Numbered from the stretch's first letter, positions 53,547 through 64,000 are shown. The stretch is DNA of 64,000 bases from Oegoconia quadripuncta (GCA_949316235.1 OX438742.1:8712815-8776814), one strand, 5' to 3'. Numbers and translations: made by a program. The notes: generated from the sequence alone by a model not told the origin.

Positions 53547-54596
53547 TCTGATCAGACAATTGGAAACAAATCCTGACGTATATTTCCACCCTTAAGCGGA
53601 AGGGTTGAAAATAAAATGAATAGTCGTAATTATGTCATCAACGTCGTCGGCCGAGAGACGTCCATTGTAATTACATTATAGACCTATGTAATTATTGCGG
53701 CGCCTGACAATGTTGTATCGACCGTTCACAAGAAAGTGCACCGCTAGCACGCCCCCCCCCCCACATAAGTACATGCAGGAGCCCATAAATACCACCACCA
53801 CAGAATATCTAATAGCAATATACCTCCACACAACCTAAACAATACAGGCACGGGTATTATTTATAATTATAAAGAATTAGTCATGGATTTCCGCAAACTA
53901 ATGCCTTATTCCATTAGTCAACATAAAATTCCGCCCGCCCAGGAAGGAGGATATTGTTTTTCGGGTGTATGTAGATTTCTATGTTACATCATGTAGCTTA
54001 AACGGCTTGGCCAAATTTGAAGAGCATTCACAATTTTTTTTTCAAAAACCGAAATTATCAAAAACACGACGAATCTCAAAATGGAGTCGGTGGTCTCATA
54101 CGAAAATCTATTTATTACAAAACGAGTACAGAGTAGTGCGCAGGCCAGTTCTTCAAAAAAATGCCTATATGACGGATGAAGATCCGCGTAGGGACCTTCG
54201 ACTGCGGCCTAAATCTTTTCGTTTTGTTTTTGACTTTTTTTTGTAGGCAGTCGGGTTATAGGCAAGTTCTTCATGACCATCATCGGCCTGTATTCGCTTA
54301 TTGCAAATTATATAAACATTATTTCCTTTAATTATTATTAGCTTCGCCTGCGTAGAAAACCTTTATAAATAAATAGAAATTTGACATTTAAATTGACACC
54401 ACTCAATAACAGCAACAAGATTAACAATAGTAATTAATATAACTTTAGAAATTTTAAAGTGTATATGTATTATATATACATATTACTATATTAGGCATTG
54501 CTTAGTGTAGGGGATGATTGGCTCTGTTTTATTTGCAACGGTTGTATTTTTAAATATACTTTATTTTATTTTTTATTTAATAACAAAAAGTTACAC
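53547..54596. other. Unassigned; C-tract at about 53750-53761
   Basis: A run of about 12 C lies within CACGCCCC...ACATAAG. The 93-codon plus frame 53965-54246 is not recognised and looks like translated repeat sequence. Confidence 0.35.
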
Positions 54597-54783
54597 AACA
54601 CTTGACTTGATCTCAATCACAGGTGATGTTAAGTGAAGATGAGGTCGAAGGTGACTGACCCGGAAACCCCAACACATTTGGGGGACTGGCTATCTTATCT
54701 CTGACAACAAGAACACAACAATGCTATTAACATTGCTGTTTGGTGGCAGATTTAGATAAGATGGTGGTAGCTAGCCAGGCGTA
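54597..54783 (-). mobile_element. SINE-A, 5'-truncated
   Basis: CTTGATCTCAATCACAGGTG through GATGGTGGTAGCTAGCCAGG; a few bases around GGAAGCGTA are deleted. Head missing. Confidence 0.75.
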
Positions 54784-55702
54784 GACTGAAATGGGGGTGA
54801 ATTCAGCGTGATTGACTTGATTTGATTGATTCCTCATATTTTGTACCTACATGTATTAGTTACAAGCCTTGACAACGTTTATTAAAATTGGCAAAAATAA
54901 ATAAGTACTCATGTAAGTAGATATGGTAAAGGTAATTGAAAAAAATATCCTTTGTAACAAATATTCTCTTTGTAACTTTCGTTGTATACCTATTTACTGT
55001 TAGAGGAAAGAAAGACAGGTTATAGGAAAGATTTTGTATGCAAAAAGAAACAGTGTTTTACGATACTTTGAAGTTTTCTATCGGCAAAATCGTTTACTGT
55101 TCGTTGGGTCTATTTAATCTACATACCTTCAGTTATGATTTGTTCTTTTGGTAAATTGTTTCAATAGGTTTTATTATTAATATCTGAGCAGACGAGGCGG
55201 CTTGATAACCACACAAAGAATTCTGAACGGGTAAGAGATTGGATATTCATTTTATTGTATATAATTTAACAAACCTAGTACATTTGTCTACGTATGTGTC
55301 GGGTCACGCGCAGTGTAGAGTTCCGTACTTTCCATCACAAGATTTCCTTTTAACTTAATTATATATACTACTGCCGTGAATTTTTTCATAAGCGGAAACA
55401 TAACAGTAAATTCGCAACAATCCTTTTTTTATTATATTTCTTTAGCCTTATTGATTACAAAATATTTAATCTCATAGGGGTGTATCGGCTTTTCGGTATT
55501 CAAAATATAACTTTGTATATTTATGGGCTTATTTACGTACTTATTGATACTATAATAGTTTTTTTTTATTTATTGTTAAGATGTATCTTTTAAAAGTATA
55601 GTATATTATATGCATTCATATCTAAGTATCGCTGCAAATGTTTGTTACCCGACTGCGCAAGGGAGGAAGTTAATGTTTTTCGAGTATATATGTATGTACG
55701 TA
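54784..55702. other. No recognisable feature
   Basis: AT-rich, unassigned. Confidence 0.4.
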
Positions 55703-55985
55703 CAGTGGCGTGCACAGCGTTTTGTTACAGGGAAGGCAGATAGATATCATTTGCTATTAAATGAAAAAAAATGCTAATACAAAATAATAACTTAAATCCT
55801 CGCTACTATTTAGAATATGTACGTTCACATCAGTATGAATCAGTGATCTTAGCAGTGCATTTTGAGGAAAGCTTACAATTTTCTAGGGTACGAGTGGAGG
55901 GTAGGGTGGAGTATCATATGATACGTACGTACAGAGTGGCGTGATCTCCAAGCAGGCAGAAAAGTCTGCTTTTCTGCCTGCTTGA
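55703..55985. mobile_element. Rearranged hAT MITE cluster with perfect hairpin
   Basis: 55703-55895 is a copy of the MITE at 43653 (CAGTGGCGTGCACAGCG ... GGAAAGCTTACAATTTTCTA). Instead of ending normally it runs into GTATCATATGATAC and then a second, inverted terminus (CAGAGTGGCGTGATCTCC, 55932). Next comes a perfect hairpin CAAGCAGGCAGAAAAG / CTTTTCTGCCTGCTTG (55949-55984). Confidence 0.7.
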
Positions 55986-56026
55986 CCGATTTAGAAGTGC
56001 ATGGTGTCGTTAGATTCGTCTTGATA

Positions 56027-56049
56027 CCAGGAGTATATGATACTCCTGA
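56027..56049. repeat. Short hairpin CAGGAGTAT-ATG-ATACTCCTG
   Basis: Perfect 9-bp arms around a 3-base loop, about 45 bp beyond the MITE hairpin. Confidence 0.7.
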
Positions 56050-56243
56050 TGTATGTTATGGTAGAAAAATCCAACATGACGCCCGCGAAAAATGAAATAT
56101 GCTGTCGTGTTTTTTTTTTTGTTTTTAAATTCCTAATGTTATTTGTGTATGGAATAAAGTGTTATAATAATATAGACAATCACGAAATTATAAGGGTTTC
56201 GTTCGAAAAAAAAACGCGTAACCTAAGGAATTGTATTTGTTTA

Positions 56244-56784
56244 TTAGTCCAGTGAGGATACACTTTTGACTTCCTATAATTTTAAAGGCCGTGATAGAAT
56301 TAAAAAAAACTCTAACAAATCGGTAGCTTGCTTTTGTTATAATATACATATTTAGTAACAAAACATAGACTATATGATTAAAATTACCACCGCGTACACA
56401 TTGCGTCGGAGGACTTAGAACCCCTGTAACTATTTTCAAAAGAAATCGAACAATAACTTCTTTACAATTATGAAAAATTTCACCTTGGGTAAATATCACG
56501 ATTCAATAAACTATTTTTAGAAAATATAAAGCAGCTATTGATTAATGTTTTAGAAAATAGTTTTAGAAGATCTTAGCATCTTCTACAACGCAATGGTGTG
56601 CACAGTGGTAACTTTAATTTAATATTGTAGGTTTTATAACTAAATACCATACCTAAAGCAAACTCCGTTAGAAAATATTTTTTACAATATCTATAAAAAA
56701 TATTTTATATCTATGTACAAAAAATCAGGGCCTTTAAGATTATAGGAAGTTACACCCCTAAATATGCATATCTTGACTGGACTT
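56244..56784. mobile_element. Family X element (long inverted repeats), compact copy
   Basis: Left TAGTCCAGTGAGGATACAC, TTCCTATAATTTTAAAGGCC. Right CCTTTAAGATTATAGGAAGT ... GACTGGACTTTA are inverted. The inside has GATTAAAATTACCACCG and TGCGTCGGAGGA, shared with 7690 (inverse) and 60065. About 540 bp, no coding sequence. Confidence 0.65.
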
Positions 56785-57811
56785 TATAGGGTTAGCCACT
56801 CACAGCTATTTTTATTTCCCAACCTTGATTCGGTAGAGTAATGCAATGGCAATCAAAACGAACATGCCCATTAAAATATCATTTCTTTAGAGCCATTTAT
56901 ATTTCACAAATTATTGAACTCTGGTTTCGTAACGTCCATCTAATATAATTTGAACTAAAATGTCAGTCTGTCCTTCGCCTGGCGAAATGCCAGCACTATA
57001 ACAAATGACCAAAACGGTACCATTACCTTTCAACATTTACATTGCCCGTTCAATTCAGAAACAATGCTATGCGTTTAACCTTAAGGGGGTATTGCATTTT
57101 GTAGTAATTAAAAAGACTGTTTCAAATTATATTTATCGATCTTATAGGTAGATGTAACTATTACTTTCCAATATTAGTGTCTGCAGTTAACTATTAACAG
57201 CAAATTGTATATCTTAATATTGCGTAGGTGTGTTTATTTTGTACACCTCTCACGTCTTAGTGGAGCATCAGAATGACTTAGTTTCAGAAAATGCGGCATT
57301 GACTAAATTTTCACACAAATATAAAAATTTAGACACGGGCGGTGATGCGCCGGAAGCTGAAGTACAATTACTTCTTGCCCTTTATTCTTAAATACTAAAT
57401 GTATTCCTGTTCGTTTCACAAAAGAATGATATCCCTCACTCACCGCCCTTGGTAAATAAATAAGCACGGATATATAGATTACAGACCAAAGAAGCAAAAT
57501 AAAGTTGTTTACCAGACATTTCATATATTCAAACTTATTAAATTTGTACGTAAAAGGAATGGAACCAACTCGTCTCTTCGCGTGGGTGTCGCCGTTTCCA
57601 CCAAAAAATATTTTTAGACTTACTCGTTGCAACGGCGATGAGCTCACCCGCCTGTCACGTGTGCATTTCTATATATTTCGAAAGGTAAACTGTGAATGTT
57701 GTTTCACATATTAAACTTTTAATGTTTGAACCCAAACGCTTGTTTGGGATATATCTGACCCTATTTGGGATATAGGTCGTGATGTTATGTACGGTAGTTA
57801 ATTTTTTTTTA
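56785..57811. other. No recognisable gene; short unit at about 57745-57785
   Basis: The minus frame 57303-57647 (114 codons) has no recognisable domain. GACCCTATTTGGGATATAGG (57760) recurs near 23185 and 49620. Confidence 0.35.
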
Positions 57812-58044
57812 AACGCCATCTAGTTTCACACTAAGCAACTAGGCTTGTGTTATGGATACCAAATGGTTGATACACTACACAAATACATTTTTTTTTGTAA
57901 ATAAATACACATATAAATGAAAACATCCATAACTCGGGTACACATGTCCGTATTCATCATACAAACATATGCCCCTAGCGGGATTCGAACCCGCAACCTT
58001 TTGGTATAGTGGGTCAGAGTTGCTAACCACTACACCAAACAGGT
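57812..58044 (-). mobile_element. SINE-B copy 6, full length
   Basis: ACGCCATCTAGTTTCACACT at the left, B-box inverse GGGATTCGAACCC and head inverse AACCACTACACCAAACAGGT at the right. The best copy for the family consensus. Confidence 0.88.
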
Positions 58045-58199
58045 TGGTATACCTTATAAAGTAAAATGAGGGTCACTTTGCGTCTGCTATTATTTATCCT
58101 ATCCTACCTACCTATGTGCTATACTTTTCGGGATAAATAAGTATTTATTTTATTAATTTTCAACACACTTGCTCGTAAGGTTGTTCTTATTACACCGCC

Positions 58200-58242
58200 T
58201 CCTTTTGGTATAGCAGCAGAGTTTCTAACCACTACACCAACA
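58200..58242 (-). mobile_element. SINE-B head fragment
   Basis: CTTTTGGTATAGCAGCAGAG then TTTCTAACCACTACACCAAC: about 40 bp of the head only. Confidence 0.65.
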
Positions 58243-58547
58243 ATTTATATTCATTTCTGCATAAACTAAAAAAAAGTTTAAAAATCTGTCAAAACCTAAA
58301 AATATACATTTTTGACTATTTGAATGACAATGATCTTCTACCAGTTCCCATTTCATTAAAAAAATAGCGCTTATCTAATGTGCGATGCCCACGGAAGAGA
58401 TAGTTCTTTCGTGCTGAAACCACATAGCATTAAATAGCGTGAAATGATTTCATACAAAACAATACCAGGAAACGTTTATTATCTGTTGTACTATTGTCTG
58501 GTTTAAGACCTTGTTTAAATATGTAATCTAATACCTTATTTTTAAAC
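58243..58547. other. No recognisable feature
   Basis: Unassigned. Confidence 0.3.
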
Positions 58548-58840
58548 AATATTAGGTTTACTATTCGGAAGTCTCGGGATCGATCCCCAGCGGGGTACAT
58601 GTTTAAGTACTCGGTTTGGTTGGTGGTAGGGCATTTTAAATGTCCGCCTGACTAGCTACCACCATCTTATCTCAATCTGCCGCTAAGCAGCAATGTTAAT
58701 AGCATTGTTGTCTTCAGGTTGTCAGAGATAAGATAGCCAGTCCCCCAAATGTGTTGGGGTTTCCGGGTCAGTACGCTTCCACCTTCGACTTCATCTTCAA
58801 TTAACATCAGGTGTGATTGAGGTCAAGTACATAAATAAAA
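58548..58840 (+). mobile_element. SINE-A, missing the first about 30 bases
   Basis: Begins ATTAGGTTTACTATTCGGA, B-box region GGGATCGATCCCC, full body, tail GTGATTGAGGTCAAGTAC then an A-rich end. Confidence 0.8.
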
Positions 58841-59514
58841 TTAAAAAAAGCATTTTGTTGTGCCTAATTTCTAAATCTTTAATATCCAGTTTATTGTAAT
58901 TATGATCATAATATTATTACAATAATACTTAATTTATAATTAAATAAGTACTTTCAATTTAAAGTAATGTAGGTACTACTTAAGTGCTATAATAACAACT
59001 TGACTAAGTTAAACATGTCTCTCATTGCAAGTTAGGTGTATGAAGAAAGCCTTTCGAATTTAGTCGGGTAATAATGTTTTTCTTTCGGTATTCATGAGGC
59101 AGAATGTATTCTACATAATGAACGAAAAAGAAAATGCGTTTTCTAAATTGTGATGATAAATTAATATTGAAATTTACTGTTATACCTAGCCTTAATTCAA
59201 TTAAATAAGTTACAAAAAACAAACTACTACTTTTTCACTTTAAATATTGACTGTTGGTCGATCTAGTTCGCGCCATTTTCCATGCGTGCGCGTAGATGTC
59301 GCGCGCCAAGAAAAAAAATGCAACATTTTTCGTAAATATTTGTTGGTTACGACTTTTACGACGAAGTTTTAGTTAACTACTTTGAGCTAGAATATTATCG
59401 AAAATGTCTACTTCAAGTGAAGAAAATAAACCCATTGCTATACCTATACGTCGCTAAACGTAGCATACACTCTATTGACTCAGTCATTCAAACTCGCAAA
59501 TCTATTAGTCCAGT
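58841..59514. other. Unassigned; GC-richer patch with a short ORF at 59260-59460
   Basis: 59270-59310 has CGCGCCATTTTCC and GCGTGCGCGTAGATGTCGCG. A 17-codon ATG frame (MSTSSEENKPIAIPIRR) starts at about 59404 and then stops. It could be a host 5' exon or the start of a dead transposon gene; no support for either. Confidence 0.3.
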
Positions 59515-60239
59515 AAGGACACACTTTTAACTTACTATAACTTTAAAGACCGTGATTTTTTGCACATGTAAGTACCTGTCAGTGATAGAATAAAAATGTT
59601 GTCTAACAAATCGGTATACCTATATTATAATATAGGTTTTTTTTTTTTGTTTCATTCTCTCCTTTAGGAGAAGGCAATAAGGGATCTAGCCCATAACAGC
59701 CATGTCTTATTTCACTTATTTCTTTAGTTTGTAAGTCAGTCTCAGTCAAAACAAGTAATTAGTCGTATACTTGGCGTATAGTCACGGTCAAGTCATTCTT
59801 CAGTAAAGTGGCAGAATGCTTTACAAAAGATTTTGGCGGCTTCTTGTGGGAACCCGAAAGCTCCGTTACGCACTTTAATTTACACTTCCCTTCACTTGTA
59901 CACCATCACTAACGTTTGCTGCACAATATTCTGCCATTATTAAGCTTCAAAAGTTAGAATGCACAAATTATAAGAATTATAAAGAAAATGCTACTTCACT
60001 CGCCGAGTTCCCGCCAAAAAGCCATATAGGTATTTAGTAATAAAACATTTACACAGCCTGTTATGATTAAAATTACCACTGTGAACCTAATTGCGTCGGA
60101 GAATATACTTCTCCTGTAACTATTTTCAAAAAAATCGACCATTCTCTTTTTTATATTTATGAAAAAGTTCACCGAGGGCAAATATCACGACTCATTAAAC
60201 TATTTTTAGGAAATATAAAGTAGCCATTGAATAACTTGA

Positions 60240-60607
60240 CGACCGATTGGTGTAGTGGATAGTGACCCTGTCAGCGAACCCAAGGGTTGCGGGTTCGAAT
60301 CCCGCGAAGGGTAAATGTTTGTGTGATGAATATGAACATTTATTCCTGAGTCATGGATGTTTATATAAATCGGGAGCTCTGGATGACGTCTTTCCCTTAT
60401 AGTTTTATTTTAGTTTTAATTTTTTATAAATATAATGTTTTCTTGGTGTCAAATAAATAACCATTAGCCTCCATGATGAAATAAAATAAGTTTATATAAA
60501 TATTTATGTGTGTTTATCCGTTATCTAGTATCCATAGTACAAGCTTTGCTTAGTTTGGGACTAGATGATTGGTGTAAGTGTCCGAAATATTTATTTATTT
60601 ATTTATA
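60240..60607 (+). mobile_element. SINE-B copy 8 carrying a 120-bp nested insertion
   Basis: Head GACCGATTGGTGTAGTGG, B box GGGTTCGAATCCC, body, TATTTATTTATTTATAA tail. The insertion 60371-60490 is bracketed by TTTATATAAAT at 60360-60370 and 60491-60501. Confidence 0.88.
60371..60490 (+). mobile_element. 120-bp retroposed LINE 3' end inside SINE-B
   Basis: Ends in GATGAAATAAAATAAG, has GTGTCAAATAAATAACC (compare GTGTCAAATAAATATGTC at 21387, the end of the RNase H LINE), and an 11-bp target duplication. A severely 5'-truncated LINE insertion is the simplest reading. Confidence 0.7.
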
Positions 60608-60805
60608 ATTGTTTTAGGAGATCTTAGCGTCTTATACTGCGCAATGAAGTTCACAATGGTAGCTGTAATTTAATATTATAGGTTTTATAACTAAATGCCT
60701 ATACTTAAAGCAAGCTACAGAATTATTAGAAAACATTTTTATTTGATTACTGATGGGTACTATATCCTTCTACAAAGACTTTAAGATTATATGTAGTTAC
60801 TAACT

Positions 60806-61366
60806 ACCTACAGTTGCTTATAGTCCAGAAAAAAATGCGCAATTTTTGTGGTATTCAATAGCCAATTTGTTGAAACTCAAAATCATTAACCAAAACATTA
60901 ATTAAATAACCAAGCAAATAGTTTTTCAATTTGCTTATCTATCGATTTCCGGTGAGGTTTCTCACGCAAATTACAGACATCTGTACCAAGTTAATTTAGT
61001 TCTCTTATATAGGCACCATAGAAGTCAGTTCACGTTGTATGTTGTGGTAACGTTACCTAATACCACTTTCTTTGTTCTACAAAGAGGCAAGCGGTATTCA
61101 CACACAGCATTGATAATGTTACTTACTGCTACGAAAGAGGATTACCCATAAAGGAAACTATCAATGTACTTAACCGTAATAGGTTTGCGTAGGAGGTAAT
61201 TTCAGTTTTGGCTATTATGCCCTCTTTTGCATCTATATAAAGTTACTATATAAAAATTATAACTAATTTGTTTGGCGAACCATTTGTAGATGTAATAATT
61301 TAAAGCGATTATGCTGCTGATAGTTATGAATACTACAGCACAACCAAAGACGGCATTATAATATGA
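60806..61366. other. No recognisable feature
   Basis: Unassigned. Confidence 0.35.
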
Positions 61367-61592
61367 CTAGCTTTTCGGCCGCGGCTTCGCCTGCGTGGAA
61401 TAGCTGTATCGCGGAAATTTGTTTATCCCGCGGGAACTACTCACTTTATTGGGAAACGAAGTATCGTATGTTTTAATCCCGGGTATATTTTACCTATATA
61501 CCTACCAAATTTGATCCAAATCCGTTCATCTGTTTCGCTATGATTAAGCAACAAACAAACATCCAAACTTTCGCATTTATGATATTTTTTAG
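61367..61592 (-). mobile_element. Helitron-like repeat H5
   Basis: CTAG at 61367 then CTTTTCGGCCGCGGCTTCGC, TTTATCCCGCGGGAACTACT, TGATTAAGCAACAAACAAAC and inverse CGCATTTATGATATTTTTTAG at the right. Confidence 0.65.
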
Positions 61593-62155
61593 ATTAGATA
61601 TGATGTAACAAAGATCACTTCGTCTGCTGCAAACACGAAACGGCTGGAATTGACTTCGATTTTGGGGTATGGATGTCTGCGGATAAAAAGTGCAATATTT
61701 TTACCCGACTATTAATAAAGAAACACGCGATTTAATCATTAAAGTTATAGACCAATATAAACAATGCCTTACGGTTACGAAGATTACGGCTGCAATACTT
61801 ACATTACTACTCTATAACGATTACCATATCCAGTGATTGGAAGCAACCGACCGATGTATGATGCGTATCACGACAGTTTGTGCAATTTGTTTCCATTAAG
61901 CCTTGGAGCCGCCTTCCGCGTTTCTTTTTGTAAAAGAGTTTAGCCATGACTACGATTATTTCGAAATGGGGTCTTATTATTTCAATGGATTTTTTATGCT
62001 TGCAACTCATAAACATAAAGGTCCGCTACATGACCTCGAAATTTGAAACACCGAATAACACGGCACCGAAAGTGCACAATAACGAATAATCTAACGACGT
62101 TGTTAGAAGCAACTAACCTATATCGACATTTGATCACTAATCACGGAACTATGAT
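61593..62155. other. No recognisable feature
   Basis: Unassigned; the minus frame 61807-62016 is not recognised. Confidence 0.35.
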
Positions 62156-62198
62156 TCACTTCGCGTCCAAAATAATAATACAAAATAAACTACTAATA

Positions 62199-62586
62199 TT
62201 TTTTTTAATCTTATTTTAAGGAGCTTAGTCGAAAGCGACTATGCCGTTCTATTGGTACAGCCTACTTATGTACCAGACGGCTAATTCCTCCGTCGCACAG
62301 CAATTTTATATAAATTATACATATTTTTGGCTGCTAGAGATGCAGGGTGTGCTAGAGCTCTATTGCAACCACCTAATACCCGTATATTATTGTTTATAAC
62401 AACTTCTCTTCTATAATCCCCGTTACGGACACATTCCATCAGCACATGATAGGTATCCTCCACCGCATCACACTCGGTACAATTCGGAGATGGGACTGTT
62501 CTAATCATGTGAGCGAACTTATTTAATGGAATGTGTCCGGAACGGAATCTAAACGCTATAACAATATCCTGCAGTGAGCAGCAGAG
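62199..62586 (-). pseudogene. 5'-truncated LINE with long target duplication
   Basis: The minus frame at 62281-62508 reads MIRTVPSPNCTECDAVEDTY then HVLMECVRNGDYRREVV, the C-terminal zinc-like motif (C..C...H...C) of an R1/I-type LINE ORF2, followed by a short UTR and an A tail (T run 62199-62206). A 43-bp sequence (TCACTTCGCGYCCAAAATAA...) flanks it at 62156-62198 and 62587-62629 with two differences, the target duplication. Related to the C-terminal part at 21060-21180. Confidence 0.85.
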
Positions 62587-62629
62587 TCACTTCGCGCCCA
62601 AAATAATAATACAACATAAACTACTAATA

Positions 62630-62909
62630 ATTATGACTTAGATCTACATTTAACCAGTGAACAAGATAGTACGCCCCATTCCCTATGTCACGAGGCTATA
62701 GCAGGATGGTACCTAACTATCGTCTTACCTACGCTTTAATACTCACATTGCTGTGTTCCGGTGTGAGTGGCGGATAAGAGAGCTACTGCATTTCATTACT
62801 CTTCACGATGGCAACACCTTTGAGACACCTATATTTAGGATCTATTTTACTATATCTTGATGGCTATTACATGACATGGTACCCGATATTAAACCAAGAT
62901 TTACCAAGA
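62630..62909. other. No recognisable feature
   Basis: Short unassigned stretch. Confidence 0.3.
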
Positions 62910-63019
62910 CGACCGATTGGTGTAGTGGATAGTGACCCTGTCAGCGAAACCAACGGTTGCGGGTTCGAATCCCGCGAAGGGTAAATGTTTATGTGACGAA
63001 TATGAACATTTATTCCTGG
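62910..63019 (+). mobile_element. SINE-B copy 9, 3'-truncated
   Basis: Head GACCGATTGGTGTAGTGG, B box GGGTTCGAATCCC, then GAACATTTATTCCTGGC and loss of the rest of the body. Confidence 0.8.
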
Positions 63020-63158
63020 CTGTAGTTGATGTATATGTTTATAATAACATGATATAGCAATATACCTCTTGTATGAAAATGTCTTGTCTAATTTGGTGTC
63101 CAGCCAGGGGTACGGTGTTGTACATGAGGTGCTAGTTTCGTCCGAATAATACTTTGGT

Positions 63159-63168
63159 CACTTTTCAG
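63159..63168 (+). promoter_or_regulatory. Splice acceptor of the sushi exon
   Basis: Pyrimidine-rich CACTTTTCAG directly before the exon. Confidence 0.75.
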
Positions 63169-63351
63169 TCGAGCGACGATGCGGCCACCCCGCCGTGCCT
63201 CCAAATGCAAGAGTCTCCCTATCCAGTGCCACCGACATTGTCCCGGGGACAATAGCTACCTACGAGTGTGATGACGGGTACGAGCTTTTCGGGGCCCACC
63301 AAAGAGAGTGCACCTTGAGGGGCGACTGGACAGCTGAAGCAGCATTCTGCG
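63169..63351 (+). CDS. Sushi/CCP (SCR) domain exon of a host gene (partial)
   Basis: The only convincing host exon. An acceptor CACTTTTCAG precedes 63169 and a donor G|GTGAGC follows 63351. The exon is 183 nt and splits codons in phase 1 at both ends, the classic arrangement for a single sushi-module exon. It encodes about 60 residues: ERRCGHPAVPP, TYECDDGYELFG, RECTLRGDWTAEAAFCG. The four cysteines (first in RRCG, then YEC, REC, AFC) and the tryptophan before the last cysteine fit the CCP fold of two disulfides. Such modules occur in extracellular or membrane proteins for adhesion or complement-like binding. Which gene it belongs to cannot be told. The rest of the window upstream may be a large intron. 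Confidence 0.85.
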
Positions 63352-63357
63352 GTGAGC
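63352..63357 (+). promoter_or_regulatory. Splice donor of the sushi exon
   Basis: GTGAGC directly after the last cysteine codon plus one base, close to the GTRAGT consensus. Confidence 0.75.
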
Positions 63358-64000
63358 GTACTTATATTTATAAGATACATGCTCTATCAAAAACGATGAG
63401 CAAATTTAAAGAAGATTTGAAGCGGCTTGAAATCTTGACCTTTAGTGGTTTTTTTCTAGAGAAGAGGTGTATACCTTTCATGAGGAGCTTTCTCACTCCG
63501 AGTGTTTCAATGGCTCTCAGTTGTTATCAATTGAAGGCAGTCGTAAAGTCAAGAGGCCTAGGCGAGTTTGAATAAATTCAGGTAGCCAGCCACTAGACCT
63601 CACTGGGACCCGCTGCCCATTTACCCTTTCCAAAGAAGAGAAGACCGAGAAGACGTCATGCCCTGGACGTGAGGCTATTGTTATTGTAGTTTTACTTAAT
63701 AGGGTTACACAGCAGCGCCATATAGCATGTGAAGCTGAAAAAATACAAATAGACGTTTATTAAGTATAGATCCATAACCGTAGTGATAACTCGGTCTACC
63801 TAAATTTTATTGGATTCGAATCGGATGCGTTGCCCTACGCACTAGTCTAGTAACACCGATATTTCAAAACTGCCATGATCTTGGGCAAAGCACTCTGCAT
63901 GATAATATACAGTTTGCACCTCCTCGGCCCGGAATCTTTACAATTTAACTCCTGAATTTAACCTCTCTGAAAGTATTTATGCCCCGATCATTATGCTACA
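63352..64000. other. Presumed intron downstream of the sushi exon
   Basis: No second sushi-like exon and no recognised repeat before the end of the window. The open frame that runs past the donor to 63575 is intronic read-through. Confidence 0.45.

Larger units (their letters stand above)
59515..60805. mobile_element. Family X element, expanded by insertions
   Basis: Left TAGTCCAGTAAGGACACAC and TTTAAAGACCGTGATTTTTTG; right TTTATTTGATTACTGATGGG ... ACTTTAAGATTATATGTAGT. Family X sequence stops near 59635 and resumes near 60020, so about 380 bases are extra. SINE-B copy 8 splits it again at 60240-60607. Confidence 0.6.

Noticed and set aside
57950..58044. tRNA-like sequences with good A and B boxes at SINE heads (also 1604, 32081, 60240, 62910, 5461, 39660)
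   Set aside because: They recur with identical non-tRNA bodies and A/T tails, do not close an acceptor stem, and belong to SINE-A, B or C. No genuine tRNA gene seen.
63352..63575. Continuation of the sushi ORF to 63575
   Set aside because: A consensus donor follows the fourth cysteine and the following residues have no CCP character.

Overview
The window looks like a repeat-saturated, AT-rich stretch of insect nuclear genome, most probably Lepidoptera. The evidence is several tRNA-derived SINE families, 5S-rRNA-headed SINEs, Helitron-like repeats of the moth/butterfly 'CTAATATTATAAATGCG ... CTAG' type, Tc1/mariner and hAT elements, and many 5'-truncated LINE pieces, with no bacterial-style genes. 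It reads as intron or intergenic DNA rather than a gene cluster. The only convincing host coding sequence is one sushi/CCP-type exon (63169-63351, + strand) with good splice signals at the right edge. Everything else with coding potential is transposon-derived.

Layout. 1-6 kb: a palindromic element carrying a GCATAAT motif array, a SINE nested in a SINE, a LINE fragment nested in a Helitron-like repeat, an RTE-type LINE fragment and a 5S-derived SINE. 7-10 kb: a complete Tc1/mariner-superfamily element (7813-9935) with an uninterrupted 353-residue transposase ORF, about 270-bp inverted repeats and TA target duplications. 10-20 kb: scattered LINE 3' ends, SINEs and miniature elements. 20-30 kb: an R1-like LINE fragment with RNase H, a higher-order minisatellite, two copies of a MITE with ends TAGCCCAGGG, a deletion derivative of the 7.8-kb element, a full-length mariner (25058-26344) with one internal stop, and LINE fragments in inverted orientation. 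31.1-31.5 kb: an unexplained GC-rich, hairpin-dense segment. 34.5-36.4 kb: a decayed pogo/Tigger-like transposase gene. 36-50 kb: SINEs, a GT microsatellite, a 5S SINE, hAT and mariner MITEs, and a perfect 36-bp palindrome. 51.2-53.5 kb: a large inverted-repeat (foldback) element with a hAT element inside it and a second deletion derivative of the Tc-like element inside the hAT, followed by a partial inverted duplication. 54-64 kb: more MITEs and SINEs, a LINE insertion with a 43-bp target duplication, then the sushi exon.

Relations between parts. The three Tc-like copies (7813, 23205, 51953) are nearly identical, so one family has been recently active and has left two independent internal-deletion derivatives. 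The most abundant SINE (SINE-A, about 17 copies or pieces) has a 3' tail resembling the 3' end of the LINE family at 3889, 28586, 29285, 30809 and 48713, consistent with that LINE mobilising the SINE. Nested insertions give a local relative chronology. No comparison to databases was possible; family names are from pattern recognition only, and SINE-A/B/C, family X and similar labels are local to this report.
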